A DNA stretch of 16,581 bases, taken from the NCBI GenBank assembly GCA_002309805.1, contig DBYJ01000030.1, positions 55,003 through 71,583 of the forward strand. Reading direction: 5' to 3'. Every line of letters starts with the position of its first letter. Positions within the stretch are counted from its first letter, which is position 1. This document shows positions 14,771 through 16,581 of the stretch, in pieces. This DNA comes from Bacteroidales bacterium UBA1189 (GTDB taxonomy: Bacteria > Bacteroidota > Bacteroidia > Bacteroidales > Bacteroidaceae). A model generated the notes under the pieces. It was not told where the DNA came from and searched no databases. It saw nothing but the letters and a program-made list of their open reading frames with translations. Position numbers and translations under genes: made by a program.

Positions 14771-14859
14771 GTTAAGAGTTAATCTTTAGTTAAGAGCTAA
14801 GAAAGAAGCCTTGTGAACGAAATGCCGCAAACGGGACTTTCTTTCTTAACTCTTAACTA
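14771..14859. repeat. Heptamer hairpin (GTTAAGA units) after the 907-residue gene
   Basis: The arm at 14787-14807 (TAGTTAAGAGCTAAGAAAGAA) and the arm at 14838-14859 are inverted copies with one mismatch, and both contain tandem GTTAAGA-type heptamers. A further half arm, GTTAAGAGTTAA, precedes at 14771-14782. The loop is 30 nt. It begins 10 bp after the stop codon and lies upstream of the next gene, so it may act as a terminator or attenuator, though no T-run follows. Confidence 0.85.
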
Positions 14860-14885
14860 TTTTCATCATTCATACTTTTAGTTTT

Positions 14886-16581
14886 ATGTCCTTACACAAA
14901 TCCTTGTTGGCCATCAGCCTTCTGTTGTCGTCAGCTACCTTCGCCCAGACGGCCGACCTCTTCAAGCCCTATAAGACCATCGAACTCCGTCTGCCCTCTG
15001 TGCCGCTCATACTGAACGACCCCTATCTCTCCATCTGGTCGCCCTACGACCGCCTTACCGACGGCACCACCCGCCACTGGAGCGACGCGGAGAAGGCATG
15101 GGACGGCTTACTGCGCGTCGACGGCACCACCTACCGCTGGATGGGCGCTGAACGCGACTGCCTCCTCACCGCCATCGCCCCCATGACGGACGAGACGACA
15201 TGGTCAGGCCGCGTAAGCCACACCACCCAGTCGGGCACCGGCTGGGCTGCCCTCGACTACGACGACAGCTCATGGCCCGTCGAGGAAGCGGCATGGGGTA
15301 CAGCGGGTGAATACCCGCGTGTCAAGCACGTGTGGAAGGACACCAATAGCGACATCTACATCCGTCGTACCGTCACCCTCACAGCCGCCGACCTTGAGCG
15401 CGAACTCTGGGTGATGTTCTCGCACGACGATGTCTTCGAACTCTTTGTCAACGGCACCCGCGTCGTCCGCACGGGCGAGACGTGGCTGCAGGGCGAGAAG
15501 CAGCGCCTCACCGATGCCCAGCGTGCCCTGCTGCACGAGGGCGATAACATCATCGCTGCCCACTGCCACAACACCACGGGAGGTGCCTACGTCGATTTCG
15601 GCCTCTATGCCAACACCTGGCAGAAGGTGGGCGACGTCACTACGGCCACGCAGACCGCCGTCGACGTCCTTGCCACCAACACCTACTACACCTTCACCTG
15701 CGGCCCTGTCGAGCTCAGCGTCGTCTTCACCGCCCCGATGATTATCGACGACCTCGACCTCCTCTCCACGCCCATCAACTACATCTCCACGCGCGTCCGC
15801 AGCACCGACGGTCAACCCCACGCGTGCCAGCTCTTCATCGGCACTACGCCACAGATGGTCGTCAACGAGATGACGCAGCCCACCGTCAGCACCCTTATCA
15901 CTGAGGGCAGCACGGAGTATATCAAGTCAGGCTCCGTTGCCCAGCCCGTCCTCGGCCGCGCAGGTGACCAAATCAGCATCGACTGGGGCTGGCTCTACAT
16001 CCCCGCCATCGACGGCACCGTCAGCATCGCCCCGCTAGGCGACATGGAGAACGCCTTCCTCACCACCGGCGCCCCCGCCGCCTCTGTCGGCGAGGTCACC
16101 ACGCAGAACGAGTCGCAGTTCCCCTGCCTCGCCTACGTCCACGACTTCGGCACTACCGCCGAAGCCACGTCGTTCATGATGGTCGGCTACGACGAGGTCT
16201 ATGACATCCAGTATTTCAAGAAGAACTACAAGGGCTACTGGGCACGTAATGGCAAAACCATCTTCCAAGCCTTCGACGAGCTGCGTACAGGATACGCCGA
16301 CATCATGGCTCGTTGCCGCGCCTTGGACGCCCGCATCTACGACGACGGCCTCGCCAGCGGCAATGCCCACTACGCCGAACTGCTCAGCGCCTCGTACCGT
16401 CAGGTCATCGCCGCCCACAAGCTTTTCGAGGACGATGGTGGACGCCTCCTCTTCTTCTCGAAGGAAAATAACTCCAACGGCTGCGTCAACACCGTCGACC
16501 TCACCTACCCCGAGGCTCCACTCTACCTCTGCTACAACCCCGAACTGCAGAAGGGCATGATGACCTCCATCTTCGAGTACA
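14886..16581 (+). CDS. DUF4964/DUF5127/DUF4965 (glutaminase A-like) secreted protein, N-terminal part
   Basis: The frame starts at ATG 14886 and runs 565 codons to the window edge without a stop; family members are about 800 residues or longer. A signal peptide covers residues 1-20 (MSLHKSLLAISLLLSSATFA). The start of the mature protein, LRLPSVPLILNDPYLSIWSP, is the hallmark of the DUF4964 segment. Residues about 115-240 form an inserted galactose-binding-like sandwich (DIYIRRTVTL, SHDDVFELFVNGTRV). DUF5127-type sequence follows (VELSVVFTAPM), then the start of DUF4965 (AHKLFEDDGGRLLFFSKENN, about 515-540). Fungal relatives are called glutaminase A, but genes of this type in Bacteroidota sit with glycosidases, as here behind a GH43 gene, so a glycosidase activity is equally likely. 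Confidence 0.87.
   Translation, partial: MSLHKSLLAISLLLSSATFAQTADLFKPYKTIELRLPSVPLILNDPYLSIWSPYDRLTDGTTRHWSDAEKAWDGLLRVDGTTYRWMGAERDCLLTAIAPMTDETTWSGRVSHTTQSGTGWAALDYDDSSWPVEEAAWGTAGEYPRVKHVWKDTNSDIYIRRTVTLTAADLERELWVMFSHDDVFELFVNGTRVVRTGETWLQGEKQRLTDAQRALLHEGDNIIAAHCHNTTGGAYVDFGLYANTWQKVGDVTTATQTAVDVLATNTYYTFTCGPVELSVVFTAPMIIDDLDLLSTPINYISTRVRSTDGQPHACQLFIGTTPQMVVNEMTQPTVSTLITEGSTEYIKSGSVAQPVLGRAGDQISIDWGWLYIPAIDGTVSIAPLGDMENAFLTTGAPAASVGEVTTQNESQFPCLAYVHDFGTTAEATSFMMVGYDEVYDIQYFKKNYKGYWARNGKTIFQAFDELRTGYADIMARCRALDARIYDDGLASGNAHYAELLSASYRQVIAAHKLFEDDGGRLLFFSKENNSNGCVNTVDLTYPEAPLYLCYNPELQKGMMTSIFEY

Noticed and set aside
7865..14860. CRISPR array
   Set aside because: Repeats are 7-8 bp, contiguous without spacers, and there are no cas genes.

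Overview
The window is a stretch of a Bacteroidota chromosome, most likely order Bacteroidales and close to Prevotella. Four things support this: the gene order mreB-mreC-mreD-mrdA-rodA; sigma-factor promoters of the TTTG / TAnnTTTG type rather than TTGACA / TATAAT; starts without clear Shine-Dalgarno sites; and secreted carbohydrate-active proteins, one ending in a short tail of the form YNLQG...GLYIRDGKKVLVR that I associate with Prevotella exported proteins. Coding regions are visibly GC-rich and spacers AT-rich. I see no tRNA, rRNA, CRISPR array, insertion sequence or complete mobile element.

Layout. (1) Positions 1-5230, plus strand: the elongasome operon. It holds the end of mreB, then mreC, mreD, mrdA (PBP2) and rodA, with overlaps at mreD/mrdA and mrdA/rodA. 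Together these build the lateral cell wall. (2) Positions 5280-7452, minus strand: an exported protein of about 404 residues, an ECF sigma factor whose start overlaps it, and a single-span membrane protein 6 nt further on that is a candidate anti-sigma factor. (3) Positions 7453-8156: a gene-poor gap with a remnant of an HU-like DNA-binding gene behind a textbook Bacteroidetes promoter, then a 187-bp inverted repeat. (4) Positions 8157-9703, minus strand: an MlaE/MlaF-type lipid-transport ABC pair. The ATPase is short at its C terminus. (5) Positions 10004 to the end, plus strand: a polysaccharide-degradation group with a two-domain GH43 enzyme, a 907-residue secreted protein built of duplicated lectin-like and jelly-roll-like modules, and the start of a large DUF4964/DUF5127/DUF4965 (glutaminase A-like) protein. 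No SusC/SusD pair is visible.

The most unusual feature is not a gene. Spacers across the window carry short tandem repeats of 7 or 8 bp. At four places these repeats are arranged as two inverted arms around a non-repeated loop (7865-8051, 8810-8920, 9745-9823, 14771-14859). The repeat unit is different at every locus but the architecture is the same. A related 8-bp array lies inside the coding sequence of the putative anti-sigma factor, where a change in copy number would shift the reading frame just before the membrane helix. I know of no described element with exactly this pattern. Whether these are mobile, regulatory or replication-slippage products cannot be decided from one window.
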